DNA from: Cohaesibacter intestini
GTDB taxonomy: Bacteria > Pseudomonadota > Alphaproteobacteria > Rhizobiales > Cohaesibacteraceae
DNA: 64,000 nt
Direction: 5' to 3'
NCBI RefSeq assembly: GCF_003324485.1
Contig: NZ_QODK01000004.1
Location: forward strand, 62,001-126,000
Every line of letters begins with the position of its first letter. Positions within the stretch are counted from its first letter, which is position 1. Positions 9,129 to 17,580 of the stretch are shown piece by piece. The position numbers and the translations under genes were made by a program. The notes below the pieces were generated by a model that had not been told where the DNA came from, did no database searches, and saw only the letters and a program-made list of their open reading frames with translations.

Positions 9129-9420
9129 TGCTTGGTTTCTTTGGTGTATAAGTGGTTGTACTTATTCGAAAAGAACAAGATGACGGAAAGTGCAGGGCGT
9201 GAGGGAGGCATGCATCGGCAGGAAGGTGGATTTGCGCTAAAGCTTTAGTCTAAATTTTCTGGTCTTATGGACCCTTTTTTCTTCGGAATACAGCGAAAAT
9301 TTCAAGAAATCGCCCGAAAAGGTCAAGAAAAACAGACGCTATCCCTACTTTTGCCCGATAGACCGTCGCAAAGGCGGACGTTATTCATAGCGCCAAAGGT
9401 TCAATCGCTGGGAGGCTTTG

Positions 9421-11322
9421 ATGAGCGTGAAATATAGCGACGTGTATAAAGGGTGGAAGCAGGACCCGGAAGGGTTCTGGGCCAAGGCTGCGGAGAAGAT
9501 CGACTGGTTCAAGCCAGCGGAAAAGATCTTTGATCCCGACAGTGGTGTATATGGACGCTGGTTTGCCGGAGCGGAATGCAACACCTGCTACAATGCGGTG
9601 GATCGTCATGTGGAAGCCGGGCGCGGGGCGGACACTGCGATCATCTATGACAGCCCAATCACCGGCACCAAGGCAAGCTACAGCTTCGCCGAGGTCAAAG
9701 ATCAGGTGCAGGCGCTGGCCGCCGTGCTGAAGGATCGCGGCGTTGCCAAAGGCGACCGGGTCATCATCTATATGCCAATGATCCCGCAAGCCGCGTTTGC
9801 CATGCTGGCCTGCGCCCGCATCGGGGCTATTCATTCGGTGGTGTTTGGTGGCTTTGCGGCCAATGAGCTGGCAACCCGCCTGAATGACGCCAAGCCCACG
9901 GCAATCATTTCAGCCTCCTGTGGCATCGAGCCGAACCGGACCATCGCCTATAAGCCATTGCTTGACGAAGCGATCGAGTTGGCCGAACACAAACCCGACA
10001 GCTGCATTGTCTTCCAGCGTGAACAGTTGGTTTGTGATCTGATTGACGGGCGCGATGTGGATTATGCCAGTGCCGTCGCGGCGGCTTTGGAGGCGGGCAC
10101 AGAGGTTCCTTGCATGCCGGTGGCAGCGACCGACCCGCTTTACATCCTCTATACCTCCGGCACCACCGGTCAGCCAAAGGGCGTTGTGCGTGACAATGGC
10201 GGCCATATGGTGGCTCTGGCCTGGAGCATGGAATATCTCTATGGCGTCAAGCCGGGTGAGGTTTATTGGGCCGCTTCGGATGTGGGGTGGGTCGTGGGCC
10301 ATTCCTACATTGTCTATGGGCCGCTGGTTTATGGTGCGACCACTTTGCTGTTCGAAGGCAAGCCGGTTGGCACCCCTGATGCAGGCACCTTCTGGCGGGT
10401 GATTGAAGAGCATGATGTGGTGGCTCTCTTCACTGCGCCGACGGCTTTTCGGGCGATCAAGAAGGAAGATCCGAAGGGCGACTTCATCAAGAAATATGAT
10501 CTTTCCAAGCTCCGCACCTTGTTCCTTGCCGGGGAGCGTGCCGATCCCGATACGGTGCAATGGGCCGAGGATATGCTCAAAGTGCCTGTGATCGACCATT
10601 GGTGGCAGACCGAAACCGGTTGGGCGATTGCCGCCAATCCGGTTGGCATTGAGCTGCTGCCGGTGGTGCATGGATCTCCGACGGTTTCCATGCCGGGCTA
10701 TGATGTGCAGATTGTCGGGGCTGACGGCCATCCGGTTGCGGCCAACGAGATGGGCAACATCGTCATCAAGCTACCGATGCCACCGGGCAACCTGCCGGGG
10801 TTGTGGCAGAATGACACGCGGTTCCAGTCCAGCTACCTCGATGAATTTCCGGGCTACTATCAGACCGGGGATGCGGGCTATATGGACGACAATGGCTATC
10901 TCTATATCATGTCGCGCACCGATGACATTATCAACGTGGCCGGTCACCGTCTGTCGACCGGGGCGATGGAAGAAGTGCTGGCAGCCCATCCGGATGTCGC
11001 CGAATGCGCGGTGATTGGTATTGCCGACAAGCTGAAAGGCCAGTTGCCTGCCGGCTTCGTGGTGTTGAAGTCAGGTGTTGATCGCGCGCCGATGGACATC
11101 GAGAAGGAGCTGATCGGGCTGGTACGCGAGAAAATCGGCCCGGTTGCTGCCTTCAAGATCGCTGTCACCGTTGATCGTTTGCCTAAGACCCGTTCGGGCA
11201 AGATCCTGCGTGGCACCATGCGCGCCATTGCGGATCATGAAGAATATAAAATGCCTGCGACCATTGACGATCCCGCCATTCTGAACGAGATCGAGGCGGC
11301 TTTGCGTGAGCATGGCATTTAA
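9421..11322 (+). CDS. prpE: Propionyl-CoA synthetase
   Basis: A 633-residue acetyl/propionyl-CoA synthetase of the ANL superfamily: propionate + ATP + CoA to propionyl-CoA. The N-terminal WFKPAEKIFDPDSGVYGRWF and NTCYNAVDRHVE are typical of PrpE. The adenylation P-loop LYTSGTTGQPKGVVRDNGGH lies about residue 242, WWQTETGW about 400, and the C-terminal catalytic/acetylation lysine in TRSGKILRGTMR near 593. ATG at 9421 is preceded by GGGAGG; a TTG directly before it is not needed. Other short-chain acids such as acrylate are possible substrates. It is monocistronic, ending in a bidirectional terminator. Confidence 0.93.
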   Translation: MSVKYSDVYKGWKQDPEGFWAKAAEKIDWFKPAEKIFDPDSGVYGRWFAGAECNTCYNAVDRHVEAGRGADTAIIYDSPITGTKASYSFAEVKDQVQALAAVLKDRGVAKGDRVIIYMPMIPQAAFAMLACARIGAIHSVVFGGFAANELATRLNDAKPTAIISASCGIEPNRTIAYKPLLDEAIELAEHKPDSCIVFQREQLVCDLIDGRDVDYASAVAAALEAGTEVPCMPVAATDPLYILYTSGTTGQPKGVVRDNGGHMVALAWSMEYLYGVKPGEVYWAASDVGWVVGHSYIVYGPLVYGATTLLFEGKPVGTPDAGTFWRVIEEHDVVALFTAPTAFRAIKKEDPKGDFIKKYDLSKLRTLFLAGERADPDTVQWAEDMLKVPVIDHWWQTETGWAIAANPVGIELLPVVHGSPTVSMPGYDVQIVGADGHPVAANEMGNIVIKLPMPPGNLPGLWQNDTRFQSSYLDEFPGYYQTGDAGYMDDNGYLYIMSRTDDIINVAGHRLSTGAMEEVLAAHPDVAECAVIGIADKLKGQLPAGFVVLKSGVDRAPMDIEKELIGLVREKIGPVAAFKIAVTVDRLPKTRSGKILRGTMRAIADHEEYKMPATIDDPAILNEIEAALREHGI

Positions 11323-11344
11323 CCTCTGAGTGAGAGGTGAAACC

Positions 11345-11377
11345 AAAAAGGCCGGACTGCTGTCCGGCCTTTTTTAT
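11345..11377. terminator. Bidirectional Rho-independent terminator
   Basis: A long stem AAGGCCGGAC / GTCCGGCCTT with a short loop has T-runs on both strands. It serves the converging prpE and trcR genes. Confidence 0.9.
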
Positions 11378-11430
11378 ATCTTGATGATGGTTGCCCCGGC
11401 GTATGGCGCTTGCCTCGGGCAGGCCATATC

Positions 11431-12150
11431 CTAGTAATCGTCGTCTTCGTCGTCCTTCTTCTCGGACGGCTGGAAATTGGCAAAGACGGAAGCAGCATCC
11501 GGGATCTTGTCTTCTTCTTCGGGCTTGCTTTCTGTTGCCTTGAAATTGCCGAACGGATCGGCTGGATTGACCGTTTCCTCGGTGGACAACAGGGTCTGCT
11601 CTTCAAGGCTTTCCGGACGGGCTGGCGCATCAGCGGCGGACTTGCGCACTTCCATATCAAGGTCGAGCTGTTTGCAGATGCCCAAAGTGACCGGATCCAT
11701 CGGAGTCAGTTGGGCGCTGTTCCAGTGGGTACGGCTGCGGATCGCCTCAATGGTTGGCTTGGTGGTGCCAACGAGACGAACGATCTGGGCGTCCTTGAGC
11801 TCAGGATGGTTGCGCACGAGCCAGAGAATGGCGTTCGGACGGTCCTGACGCTTGGAGACCGGTGTATAGCGTGGGCCACGGCGCTTTGGTTCTGGCACGA
11901 CAACTTTTGGCGCGGCCAGTTTGATCCGGTAGGTCGGGTTGTTCTGGGCGCGCTCGATTTCTTCACGGGTCAGCTGGCCGGAAATTACCGGATCCATACC
12001 CTTGATGCCCTGTGCGGCTTCGCCATCGGCAATCGCTTTGACTTCCAGCGGGTGCAGCTTGCAGAAAGCAGCGATCTGATCGAAAGACAGGGCTGTGTTA
12101 TCGACCAGCCAAACTGCGGTTGCTTTCGGCATCAGTGGTGCATTCGACAT
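11431..12150 (-). CDS. trcR: DUF1013 protein, TrcR-type cell-cycle transcription regulator
   Basis: A 239-residue protein with the DUF1013 core: TAVWLVDNTALSFDQIAAFC, HPLEVKAIADGEAAQGI, then a second helix-turn-helix-like repeat around NAILWLVRNHPELKDAQIVR. The C-terminal 60 residues are acidic and probably disordered (EKKDDEDDDY). DUF1013 is confined to Alphaproteobacteria; its Caulobacter member TrcR has been reported to track with RNA polymerase and to affect cell-cycle promoters. The name is assigned by family, not by experiment in this organism. It is probably monocistronic, with a 368-bp upstream gap. Confidence 0.85.
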   Translation of the reverse strand: MSNAPLMPKATAVWLVDNTALSFDQIAAFCKLHPLEVKAIADGEAAQGIKGMDPVISGQLTREEIERAQNNPTYRIKLAAPKVVVPEPKRRGPRYTPVSKRQDRPNAILWLVRNHPELKDAQIVRLVGTTKPTIEAIRSRTHWNSAQLTPMDPVTLGICKQLDLDMEVRKSAADAPARPESLEEQTLLSTEETVNPADPFGNFKATESKPEEEDKIPDAASVFANFQPSEKKDDEDDDY

Positions 12151-12518
12151 GGTACATCCTCATTGTTGCTGGACCTGAATTCTCTTCAGATCAGCCTCTC
12201 AAGATTCTTTGAAATTGACAGGGAATGGCGCGACTATACTTGGATTGTCCTCCCGGCGCAAACAAGAAAAGGTCCAGAGCAGGCTTTTGCGCTGGTTTTT
12301 CTTCGGAAATCGTCCCGATTCTCTCCCTGTAAGCGCCATTATAGCACCGATATGCGGCGGCGTTGAAGCCGATTGTGTTGGGGGGCAGGCACGGCAGATG
12401 AACGGTGGATGGATCAGATATGACAACGGCCGGATGTGGGGCAGTCCCACTCCGGCCATTTTGTGTTATCTTTTTGAAATCGTGACCGAAAATCATGTGT
12501 TTCGGTGCAGGGGTCCAA
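12151..12518. other. Intergenic region with a strong hairpin
   Basis: This gap lies between trcR and the TadG-like gene, both on the minus strand. It holds the trcR promoter and, at 12428-12457, a near-perfect hairpin (GGCCGGAtGTGGG... / CCCAC TCCGGCC) just past the TadG-like stop. The hairpin is followed by ATTTTG on the plus strand and by no T-run on the minus strand, so it may be a weak terminator. No coding frame is convincing. Confidence 0.45.
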
Positions 12519-14057
12519 TCAGTCGGTCAGACGGATGACGTTCAGAGCCGCTGCGATCTCCTTGAAGACGTTGATCATATCGGAGGTGCTTTGTGGCGTG
12601 AAGGCATTTTCCGGCAAGGTGGCGCAGTCGCGCAGCATCTTGGTTGTGGACGAGCCGATATTGCCATAGGCAATGGTATAGACAATGACCTCTTTGTCTT
12701 TGGCTGCGGTGCAGGCTTCCAGCGTCCGTTTGTTCATCTCGCTGGTGGTGCTGCCCGAGCCGGAAATACGCCCGTCTGCTGCCCAGCCATAGGCCTGATA
12801 GCCACCATAGGTGTTGGCCCCGTCCGACATGACGATCATGAATTTGACATTCTCGTCATCATCATAACTTTTGCCCTGGCTGTAAGGCGCTTGCTGGGAC
12901 AGAAGGCGCAGACCCCAGATGGTGCCCAGATGGATGTTGGTGTTGCCGTTGGCGCTCAGGGAATTGATGTGAGAGCGCACGGTGTTCATGTTGGTTGTCA
13001 ACGGCAGAATGCGCTGGACATAGCAGCTATAGTTGGGGCCGCGGCCCTTGGAGAATTTTTGCTTGTAATACCAGCCATATTTTTTCTTCTGGGTCCATGT
13101 CATGCCGCTTGGATAGTCATTCTTTGGCAGATAATCGTTATAGCTGTTGTCATAACGGTTGTTCGGCTCGCGGGTGTCTGGATAGAAGAAGGGCTGGAAA
13201 AAGGTTTCTGGATTGCCGCTTGAGGCTGCGGTGTCCTTGATGTCCTGCGGATGCTTGCGCGCTTCAACACAGCCTTCCCATTCTTCCGCTTTGTAGGTGT
13301 ATGGGTCTTTGAGGATGCTGAACAGATCAAAGCGCTTCGATTTTGGCGGCAAGTTGTTGCGATGGATTGACGCCGAGGCGTCCTTGTCCAGCCAGCTGCG
13401 GCTGGTGTCGTTGGAATCCAGTCGCACGAGATGGTTGAACGGCACGATGCCAATGCTCAGATCTTCGCTATTCTGCTGATTTTCCTCAAGGATCGTGACC
13501 AATTCCTTGGCCGCATTCTTGAGTGCCCACAGGCGCGAACCACCCATCGAGCCCGAATTATCAAGCACGAGGGACACTTCGATGCTCTTGTCCGAGGCCA
13601 CAGCGCTGCTGTCAGCCTTGAAATCGGCTTTTTCCACGTCCGCAAGCAGCATGAAGGTGGTTTTGGTCTCGCCGCTTGCCTGAACGCGCAAGGCATTGGG
13701 GTTGCGCTTGATCTCGACGACATCAATGTTGGTCTTGATGCTGTTTGGTGTGTTGGCGACAACATAGGCGCCGATCATGCTGCGGATTTCGGAATCATTC
13801 AGGATCCCGACTTTCTTCACCGCCGCCAGCGTCGCCGCATCGAGGGCCGTCTGAACTTCGGATCGATCCAGAGCGATCCGGGAATAGTCAATCGCCACAC
13901 CGATCAGCAACAGGATCGGGATGAGCGTCAGGGCAAAAATGATGGCAATGGCACCGCTTTCGTCTTTGGCGAAAGAGCGGCCGGTTTGAAACGGTGCAGA
14001 GCGCTGAAGGCGTCTGGCTTTGTTTCTGGCTAAGCGCAGCAAAGATGAAGCAAGCAT
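12519..14057 (-). CDS. TadG-like pilus-associated protein with vWA domain
   Basis: About 512 residues. The N-terminus carries a basic stretch, DESGAIAIIFALTLIPILLL and one membrane helix (about residues 37-58), the TadE/TadG signature for Flp-type pilus minor proteins. A von Willebrand A domain follows, with the MIDAS motif VLDNSGSMGG near residue 168 and a second acidic/threonine site later (IVMSDGANTYGG). The long insert between them is rich in Tyr, Asn and Asp. In tad loci TadG is a tip or anchoring protein with TadE/TadF, but no other tad gene is near. I chose the ATG at 14057; a GTG at 14126 would add 23 residues. Confidence 0.75.
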   Translation of the reverse strand: MLASSLLRLARNKARRLQRSAPFQTGRSFAKDESGAIAIIFALTLIPILLLIGVAIDYSRIALDRSEVQTALDAATLAAVKKVGILNDSEIRSMIGAYVVANTPNSIKTNIDVVEIKRNPNALRVQASGETKTTFMLLADVEKADFKADSSAVASDKSIEVSLVLDNSGSMGGSRLWALKNAAKELVTILEENQQNSEDLSIGIVPFNHLVRLDSNDTSRSWLDKDASASIHRNNLPPKSKRFDLFSILKDPYTYKAEEWEGCVEARKHPQDIKDTAASSGNPETFFQPFFYPDTREPNNRYDNSYNDYLPKNDYPSGMTWTQKKKYGWYYKQKFSKGRGPNYSCYVQRILPLTTNMNTVRSHINSLSANGNTNIHLGTIWGLRLLSQQAPYSQGKSYDDDENVKFMIVMSDGANTYGGYQAYGWAADGRISGSGSTTSEMNKRTLEACTAAKDKEVIVYTIAYGNIGSSTTKMLRDCATLPENAFTPQSTSDMINVFKEIAAALNVIRLTD

Positions 14058-14394
14058 GGTTCTGGCAGTCCCCTGTTCAAGCAGCAATGCGTGGCGTCTG
14101 ATGTGCGGCGCTAGAGGAGCGGGCACAAAGGCGCGACAACGGCCAAGCGCCGGGCCCCTGCATCAGGTGGTCCGGACATTGGTCGTCTTTGGCCAATTGA
14201 ACCGCGGCAGCGTTACCAATTCCTTTCACAAAGCCACTTGTGGTCGCAGAATAGGCCGCTTCCTGTCATTGAGGTGAACAGAGATTTAAGGGAAAGGACG
14301 AATAGTCGTCTATTTGCAATCCCGCCGCGGTTGAACCTGAAAAATCGGGGCGCGGCGGGCGCATTTGTTTCTGGCTGTTAAGGATCAGCCGGGT
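14058..14394. other. Intergenic region, inverted repeat only
   Basis: This contains the upstream region of the TadG-like gene. At about 14321-14360 it holds a GC-rich inverted repeat (CCCGCCGCG / CGCGGCGGG, about 21-base loop) close to the quinone reductase stop. No T-run follows, so a terminator is uncertain. I see no gene. Confidence 0.35.
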
Positions 14395-15399
14395 CTATTC
14401 GCCGGACAGATCGAGCATGATTTTGCCGATATGGGCGGAGCTTTCCATCAGGTGATGGGCGGCTGCGGCTTCCTTCATCGGGAAGGTCTTGTAGATGACA
14501 GGCTTGATGTCGCCGCTTGCCAGCAAAGGCCAGACCTTGGCTTTCAACTCACTGACGATGGCAGCCTTGATGGCGTCGGAGCGGGCGCGCAGAGTGGAGC
14601 CGGTATGGGTCAGGCGCTTCATCATCAGGCGACGGAAGTCGGCCTCGGCGATGCCCCCTTGCAGGAAGGCGATGGAAACGATGCGTCCATCTTCTGCAGC
14701 AATGACATAGTTTTTCGAGATATAGTCACCGCCCACCATGTCGAGGATGACATTGACGCCTTTCTTCTCGGTCCAGTCCTTGATCTCTTTGACAAAGTCC
14801 TGATCACGGTAATTGATGGCGAAGTCGGCACCCTGCTCCAGGCAGGCGTCGCATTTTTCCTTGTTGCCGGCAGTCACGGCCACCTTGGCACCGAAAGCCT
14901 TGGCAAGCTGGATGGCGGTGATGCCGATGCCTGATGACCCACCATGCACCAGCAGGCTTTCGCCGGGCTGCAGGGCGCCACGCTGGAACACATTGTGCCA
15001 GACCGTGATAAAGGTTTCCGGCAGGGCGGCTGCCTCAAGATAGCTCCAGCCTTCAGGCACAGGGAAGACGCTGCCTTGATGGGCGAGGCAGTAGTCCGCA
15101 TAGCCACCACCGGAGACCAGTGCTGTTACCTTGTCGCCAACGGACCATTCAGAGACATCCTTGCCAACGGCAACAATGTCGCCGGAAACTTCCAGCCCGA
15201 GAATGTCGGATGCTCCTTTGGGAGGCGGGTAATTGCCGGCGCGCTGGATGCAGTCGGGGCGGTTGACGCCTGCGGCTTTCACCTTGATCAGAACCTGATC
15301 ATCCTTCGGGGTTGGGACGGGGCGTTGAACCATTTGCAGATTGTCAGGGCCACCGGGCTCTGGCGCATAGATGGCATTCATCTCGGATGGGTGTGGCAT
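14395..15399 (-). CDS. NAD(P)H:quinone oxidoreductase, PIG3 (TP53I3) type
   Basis: A 334-residue medium-chain dehydrogenase/reductase lacking zinc ligands. The quinone-reductase GroES-like part carries GVNRPDCIQRAGNYPPPKG and ILGLEVSGDIVAVG. The Rossmann segment carries LLVHGGSSGIGITAIQLAKA (about residue 150), for NADP(H). The PIG3-type middle region is DMVGGDYISKNYVIAAEDGR, and the ending is AHIGKIMLDL. Such enzymes reduce ortho-quinones with one-electron chemistry in PIG3. It is monocistronic; the long region upstream holds the candidate small RNA. The physiological substrate is unknown. Confidence 0.92.
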   Translation of the reverse strand: MPHPSEMNAIYAPEPGGPDNLQMVQRPVPTPKDDQVLIKVKAAGVNRPDCIQRAGNYPPPKGASDILGLEVSGDIVAVGKDVSEWSVGDKVTALVSGGGYADYCLAHQGSVFPVPEGWSYLEAAALPETFITVWHNVFQRGALQPGESLLVHGGSSGIGITAIQLAKAFGAKVAVTAGNKEKCDACLEQGADFAINYRDQDFVKEIKDWTEKKGVNVILDMVGGDYISKNYVIAAEDGRIVSIAFLQGGIAEADFRRLMMKRLTHTGSTLRARSDAIKAAIVSELKAKVWPLLASGDIKPVIYKTFPMKEAAAAHHLMESSAHIGKIMLDLSGE

Positions 15400-15696
15400 G
15401 GGTCACCTCTCTTGTCATGTCTGAACTGGTTCTAACGCAATTGACCGATCAGGGGAAATCCGATCAATGACCTATTGGGTGCAAAAACACAAAAAGAGCG
15501 AGCAGGTCGGGGTGAGAAAGGCGGGATTTGAATGGGGTGTGCTGTTTTGCTTGGGCTTCCGTCTGGTTGTTTTCGTTCTTTTGAGCAATTTTTAAGATAC
15601 GATGTCGTGAAGTCTTGGGTTCATTGCTTTTGTACTGAAGTAATCAAATGAGTTCCTTTGCGTCATGTGTCGAATTTATTCGCATTTTGCTGCATA
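15400..15696. other. AT-rich intergenic region upstream of candidate sRNA
   Basis: No gene is seen. The second half is distinctly AT-rich and leads into the CtrA-like box and promoter of the candidate sRNA. It also contains the promoter of the minus-strand quinone reductase, not resolved. Confidence 0.35.
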
Positions 15697-15711
15697 TTAA
15701 CGCGTTGTTAA
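15697..15711. promoter_or_regulatory. CtrA-like box (TTAA-N7-TTAA)
   Basis: A perfect TTAA-CGCGTTG-TTAA, the full CtrA consensus. It ends 7 bp before the predicted -35 of the small RNA. Palindromic TTAA pairs can occur by chance in AT-rich DNA, so binding is inferred. Confidence 0.5.
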
Positions 15712-15718
15712 TCTATTT

Positions 15719-15746
15719 TTGAGTTAATAAAAGGTGTCCATACTAT
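15719..15746 (+). promoter_or_regulatory. Predicted sigma-70-like promoter of the small RNA
   Basis: -35 TTGAGT (15719-15724), 16-bp spacer, -10 TACTAT (15741-15746). Predicted transcription start is about 15753. Each hexamer departs from consensus by two bases. Confidence 0.45.
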
Positions 15747-15752
15747 ATGGAT

Positions 15753-15826
15753 GACGAGTGGCTCCTGTCACTCTGTTTGACGCCTCCCTGTTAACTCCTG
15801 AGAGCCGCTATGCGGCTCTTTTTTTG
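15753..15826 (+). ncRNA. Candidate trans-acting sRNA with anti-Shine-Dalgarno motifs
   Basis: About 74 nt between the predicted start and a strong terminator. A first hairpin (15756-15773, GAGTGGC / GTCACTC) presents UCCU in its loop. A single-stranded stretch follows with CCTCCC (15783-15788) and CTCCT (15795-15799). The terminator stem AGAGCCGC / GCGGCTCT with loop TAT and seven T residues ends it. Several unpaired CU-rich anti-SD motifs are the hallmark of alphaproteobacterial riboregulators such as the alpha-r14/NfeR1 family, which block ribosome binding on transporter mRNAs. There is no open frame of note. Membership of a named family is not established. Confidence 0.6.
15799..15826 (+). 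terminator. Rho-independent terminator of the candidate sRNA
   Basis: A perfect 8-bp stem AGAGCCGC/GCGGCTCT with a 3-base loop, then a run of T. No annotated coding gene ends nearby on this strand, so it most simply ends a non-coding transcript. Confidence 0.9.
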
Positions 15827-16267
15827 TCTTGGTGGTCTCAACTGGCCTGTTTCCCACGCGCTTCGGTCTGGCGCGGGGATGGGGCTGATTCGTCGCTGTT
15901 CGGCAATCAGGTGCTTTTGTCTGGACTGAAACTGTGTTGGTGAAGTTGTGGGATGTGCCAACGGGCAGGTCCGATAGCCACTTTGTTGCCCGATTTTTGC
16001 CCCTTATGGGGATACGGTTTTGCAATCACGGGGGTGAGGGGCAGGGTCGGGCAGGAAAAGTTAGGCCGCGCTCATCGTTTCTGCTAGACTGACGGCGGCT
16101 CCCGACATGCACCGGTTTCCCATCGCGATGCCCTGGTTTCTGTCAAGGACAAAAGCGGGTTTGGCACGGTTTGTGCTTAGTATTTACGCAAATCACATTC
16201 TGCTGCATTGCCTGTTTGAATATGACACAGCGATCATGCTAGGCAAGGCCAGACATTTGGAGGTCAC
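15827..16267. other. Intergenic region upstream of rcdA
   Basis: This holds the rcdA promoter and leader. No TTAA-N7-TTAA box is visible here, although rcdA is cell-cycle controlled in Caulobacter. The ribosome site is TTTGGAGGTCAC just before the ATG at 16268. No other gene is seen. Confidence 0.4.
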
Positions 16268-16816
16268 ATGAGCGACAAGCGTAGGCAACAAAAAAACACA
16301 AGCCCGGTCTCTTTCGGGGCCAAACTGGCGGATTCCGATAGCTTCAAAACCTTGTTCCGGGATGGCATGGCCCTTGTCGAAGAGGCCGCCGACTATCTCG
16401 ATGGTGAAGGCCGCGCCGAGGCGAAAAGCCTGCCCCGCGTTGCATCGCTTGCTTATGCGACCGAATCCATGCGCCTGACCACCCGCCTGATGCAGATGGC
16501 CTCTTGGCTGTTGCTCCAGCGTGCTGTGAATGAAGGCGAAATGAGCGCCGAACAGGCCGGTCAGGAAAAGAATAAAGTGCGTCTGCACGGGCTGACTTCT
16601 GCCAAAGACGGTCCGGGCTGGGACGAATTGCCGTCGCGTTTGCGTGATTTGATCGAACGCTCCCTGCATCTGCAAAAGCGCATCCGTCATCTCGATGATC
16701 TGATCTATTCCAAGAAGGCAGTCGAGCCGGAAGTGGATTCCGAACAGAGCAATCCGGTCGGTGACCAGATTGGCATGATTGCCAATGCCTTTGCGGCCCG
16801 GTCCATGGCGGACTGA
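16268..16816 (+). CDS. rcdA: RcdA-type protease adaptor (DUF1465)
   Basis: A 182-residue, mainly helical protein of the DUF1465 family. The conserved block runs from VSFGAKLADSDSFKTLFRDG through YLDGEGRAEAK and SMRLTTRLMQMASWLLLQRA to ERSLHLQKRIRHLDD. In Caulobacter RcdA works with CpdR and PopA to hand CtrA and other substrates to the ClpXP protease at the G1-S transition. The C-terminal 35 residues are acidic and disordered, as in characterised members. ATG at 16268 is preceded by GGAGGTCAC. Monocistronic, ended by a terminator. It fits the CtrA-like boxes found elsewhere in the window. Confidence 0.88.
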   Translation: MSDKRRQQKNTSPVSFGAKLADSDSFKTLFRDGMALVEEAADYLDGEGRAEAKSLPRVASLAYATESMRLTTRLMQMASWLLLQRAVNEGEMSAEQAGQEKNKVRLHGLTSAKDGPGWDELPSRLRDLIERSLHLQKRIRHLDDLIYSKKAVEPEVDSEQSNPVGDQIGMIANAFAARSMAD

Positions 16817-16854
16817 TCGTCACTGCCAGACCGCTCCAGTCGTTCGACCATCCA

Positions 16855-16889
16855 AAGCGAGTGTCCCGAATGTCGGGCCTCGCTTTTTT
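16855..16889 (+). terminator. Rho-independent terminator of rcdA
   Basis: The outer stem AAGCGAG/CTCGCTT encloses an inner CCCGA/TCGGG hairpin and is followed by T residues. Confidence 0.82.
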
Positions 16890-17052
16890 CTTGTGCGGGG
16901 TTCTTGTCCGGTTTCTGGTCTGATCTATGGCCAGACTCTCTGGTCCGTCACTGTCTCACAATCGGAATGGCCCGAAGTGATGCTTGGGAGGAAAGTGATC
17001 CAGATTGGAACAGATGGCCATCGCGGACGACGTCGGTTGCTGGCGTCCGGGC

Positions 17053-17083
17053 AATAAAAAACCCGGCGCCAGGCACCGGGTTT
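17053..17083 (-). terminator. Rho-independent terminator of rpmE
   Basis: On the minus strand, AAACCCGG.../CCGGGTTT is followed by a run of T, 26 bp after the rpmE stop. Confidence 0.85.
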
Positions 17084-17108
17084 GAAAATCGTCCGTGACG
17101 ACCGGGTC

Positions 17109-17333
17109 TTACGAGCCCAGGAAGCCGGAGAATTTGTCTTTGAAGCGAGACACGCGGCCGCCTTTGGTCAGCAGCTGGGTGTTGCCACCGGTCCATGCCG
17201 GATGCGTAGACGGATCAATGTCGAGATTGATCACAGCACCTTCGGAGCCGTAGGTGGAGCGGGTTTCGAACTCGGTGCCATCGGTCATGACAACCTTGAT
17301 CATATGGTATTCTGGATGAATGTCTTTTTTCAT
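17109..17333 (-). CDS. rpmE: 50S ribosomal protein L31
   Basis: A 74-residue type-A L31 lacking the four zinc-binding cysteines, as usual in Alphaproteobacteria. The marks are [33 protein letters not shown] and [12 protein letters not shown]31 sits in the bridge between the subunits. The ATG at 17333 has AAGGACGC upstream; a longer open frame to 17582 has no support. It is divergent from the ABC exporter gene across about 250 bp, an arrangement often seen in this group. Confidence 0.94.
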   Translation of the reverse strand: MKKDIHPEYHMIKVVMTDGTEFETRSTYGSEGAVINLDIDPSTHPAWTGGNTQLLTKGGRVSRFKDKFSGFLGS

Positions 17334-17580
17334 TTTCAGCGTCCTTAGCCAGGGACCGCGATGGCGCCCGCTCTGAGGCTTGCCGATCTGCCAGATCCAA
17401 TAAATTAGGCTGCGGGCAGGCGAGGCCACACAGCCGTCATGATATTTTGAAGCACCGTATAGCGTAGTGTGTTGCGATATACAAGCCTGTTGCTTATCTA
17501 GAGAGAGAAAAAGACACCTTTCAGGGCAATTTTTTCTTTCCAACCCGTTGCCCACAGCCTTTCCCCCGACAGGAGCAGTC

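Noticed and set aside
8172-9248. Long open frame opposite the TauE/SafE gene (358 codons)
   Set aside because: Antisense shadow; composition is Gln/His/Asp-rich in a way typical of reversed hydrophobic codons.
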